Part shown: piece after piece, positions 62,936 to 64,000 of the stretch
Numbering within the stretch: position 1 is the first letter of the stretch
Layout: each line of letters begins with the position of its first letter
Origin: Puteibacter caeruleilacunae
GTDB taxonomy: Bacteria; Bacteroidota; Bacteroidia; Bacteroidales; Prolixibacteraceae
DNA: 64,000 nucleotides
Assembly: GCA_005217565.1 (NCBI GenBank)
Contig: SJCO01000021.1
Span: forward strand, 39,023-103,022
Direction: 5' to 3'
Notes under the pieces: model-generated
Databases searched by the model: none
The model's input: only the letters and a program-made list of their open reading frames with translations
What the model was told of the DNA's origin: nothing
Position numbers and translations under genes: made by a program

Positions 62936-63596
62936 TGCAATAGCAGTTATGATAGTAATAATTGTGCAAGTTAATTGTAATGCACAAGTTGCTAATCCAA
63001 TTTATGGAGGTAATTGGAATACATTTACTCAGTGGTATATTCAAAAGCATGGTATAGTATTTCATAAATTACCTAATTGTAAGTTGTCAGACAATTATTT
63101 CAAGAAGATCAAACTAATAGATAATTACAAGGATTTTGCTTTTGGACCTATTTTTAAATCTAGAGATAAACAATGTCAATTTTTGTACTCGGGCTCGAAC
63201 ATATTGCCATTAGATTCTCTTATCGGATTCCCTAAAAGAAAATATCATGCTAAAGCAATGATAAGATTGTCAAATAAAATTAGAGATTTTTATGAGCATG
63301 AAGTAGACACAGTTGAATATGGTAATTATGAAACTGTAATATCAGGGAAAATGCCAAAAGAGTACTTTAATGCTACAGAAATGTGTTTTTCTGATATTAA
63401 GATCCTAACTCAATGTGAAAAATATAATAATTGCACCATCGTAACGATTAACAATGCAAATAAAATGATGATACATATTTATTTGTTGTTGACCGATAAA
63501 GGGAAGAAAAATGTAATCAAGTATATTAACATGTTAAAAAGTAATATTTGGTTTACAAATCATCAGTATGATCAAAAATGGGATCCAATAGAGTAG
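62919..63596 (+). CDS. Secreted protein of unknown function, coupled to the Cys-His lipoprotein
   Basis: 225-aa protein, start overlapping the preceding gene by 17 nt, so translation is coupled. The signal peptide is MKRKINAIAVMIVIIVQVNCNA; the Cys in QVNC might act as a weak lipobox. The mature part (GGNWNTFTQWYIQKHGIVF, FGPIFKSRDKQCQFLYSG) matches no family known to me. Partner or inhibitor of the lipoprotein is a possible role. Several Cys residues (in NCKLSD, KQCQF, EMCFSD, TQCEKYNNC) could form disulfides. Confidence 0.65.
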   Translation: MKRKINAIAVMIVIIVQVNCNAQVANPIYGGNWNTFTQWYIQKHGIVFHKLPNCKLSDNYFKKIKLIDNYKDFAFGPIFKSRDKQCQFLYSGSNILPLDSLIGFPKRKYHAKAMIRLSNKIRDFYEHEVDTVEYGNYETVISGKMPKEYFNATEMCFSDIKILTQCEKYNNCTIVTINNANKMMIHIYLLLTDKGKKNVIKYINMLKSNIWFTNHQYDQKWDPIE

Positions 63597-63618
63597 AAAG
63601 CCGTAAACAATAAATACA

Positions 63619-63981
63619 ATGAGATTAAATGGAATGACGCTTTTATTGATCATTATATTCGCTGGAAGTATATTTTATACTTCCAGTTTTTTTATTGATC
63701 ATTATAATTACCCCCAAAATAAGATATTACAAGTTGGTGTTATAATCGTTTTAGTTAGAGCTTTATTTGCAAAGGAATATAAAATTTCAAAAAGATATAT
63801 ATATGTAGGTATTATTCTCATTAGCGCATTGGAGTCATTTTATGGGCTAATGTGGCTAAAACGGAGTGACCATGCCAGCAAAAACGGTCCAAATGGTGCC
63901 ACTTTGAAAGATGGTGCAATAATAGGAAAAAAATTATTTACTCACTCTTCAAGACACCTTTTCTTAGAGACTCACCTTTAA
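63619..63981 (+). CDS. Small membrane protein, possibly truncated O-antigen-ligase-type gene
   Basis: 120 aa with three predicted hydrophobic helices (MTLLLIIIFAGSIFYTSSFF, LQVGVIIVLVRALFA, RYIYVGIILISALESFYGLM). The sequence SALESFYGLMWL is reminiscent of O-antigen-ligase/Wzy-type membrane proteins. The protein ends soon after, with a non-hydrophobic tail (KKLFTHSSRHLFLETHL), so it may be a 5' remnant. An intrinsic terminator lies inside its first 70 bases. It starts 22 nt after the preceding gene. Confidence 0.5.
   Translation: MRLNGMTLLLIIIFAGSIFYTSSFFIDHYNYPQNKILQVGVIIVLVRALFAKEYKISKRYIYVGIILISALESFYGLMWLKRSDHASKNGPNGATLKDGAIIGKKLFTHSSRHLFLETHL
63641..63706. repeat. Direct repeat flanking a terminator hairpin
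   Basis: TTTTATTGATCATTATA occurs at 63641-63657 and 63690-63706, 49 nt apart. Between them lies a perfect 11-bp hairpin CTGGAAGTATA (63662-63672) / TATACTTCCAG (63676-63686) followed by seven T, a textbook terminator within an open reading frame. Confidence 0.85.
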
Positions 63982-64000
63982 GATCTATCCGGTGTGATGA

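Noticed and set aside
1..64000. tRNA, rRNA and intact insertion sequences
   Set aside because: No cloverleaf, rRNA segment or transposase reading frame was recognised on either strand by eye.

Overview
The window is about 40% GC by eye and comes from a member of the Bacteroidota. The evidence is four SusC/SusD pairs, FecI-like sigma factors with FecR anti-sigma factors, Bacteroidetes-type promoters (TTTG, a 18-20 nt gap, then TAnnTTTG), many SPI and SPII signal peptides, and a large set of secreted glycoside hydrolases. A free-living, possibly marine, Bacteroidales/Marinilabiliales-type organism fits, but the genus cannot be fixed from sequence alone. All family names here come from motif recognition; no search was run.

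Layout. 1-11.5 kb: end of a FecR gene, SusC1/SusD1, a GH29 fucosidase, a GH16 enzyme, a duplicated scrap of the SusD1 3' end, and a GH20 hexosaminidase. 11.5-22 kb: sigma factor, FecR, SusC2/SusD2 and two tandem paralogous (alpha/alpha)6-barrel hydrolases. 22-32.3 kb: SusC3/SusD3 (SusC3 lacks the STN signalling domain), a FISUMP surface lipoprotein and a triple-domain esterase. 32.5-37.5 kb: a small unknown secreted protein, then a minus-strand heterodimeric ABC exporter and a small secreted beta protein, which look like a module unrelated to the glycan genes. 37.7-49.3 kb: GH95-like enzyme, sigma factor, GH43, FecR, SusC4/SusD4 and a DUF3823 lipoprotein. 49.4-60.7 kb: a beta-propeller protein, a GH2 beta-galactosidase-like enzyme, a membrane-anchored winged-helix regulator divergent from GH97, and a membrane-anchored LamG-AraC regulator. 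61-64 kb: a LytTR regulator, truncated membrane-protein genes and a two-gene unit with a Cys/His lipoprotein; this end is more AT-rich and looks like accessory DNA.

How it works together. Outer-membrane SusCD complexes capture oligosaccharide. The two complete and one partial FecR genes, with STN-carrying SusC1, SusC2 and SusC4, point to trans-envelope signalling. The two sigma genes have housekeeping promoters. A shared element, GGGTA-N13-CGTAC, precedes GH43 and one fecR, with a weaker form before the other fecR, and is a candidate ECF-sigma promoter. Fucosidase, hexosaminidase, GH43, GH2, GH97 and esterase activities suggest branched, possibly acetylated and fucosylated heteroglycans. No sulfatase gene was seen, which argues against heavily sulfated algal galactans or fucoidan as the only target.

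Most notable. Each susC has a perfect or near-perfect hairpin 41-66 nt before its start, as does an apparent susC relic at 58.6 kb. A 120-nt stem-loop element occurs in two inverted copies 32 kb apart. Further points are a SGNH + alpha/beta + SGNH triple esterase, a GH97 with an unusual catalytic-residue pattern, and LytTR-like direct repeats 21 nt apart beside a LytTR gene.
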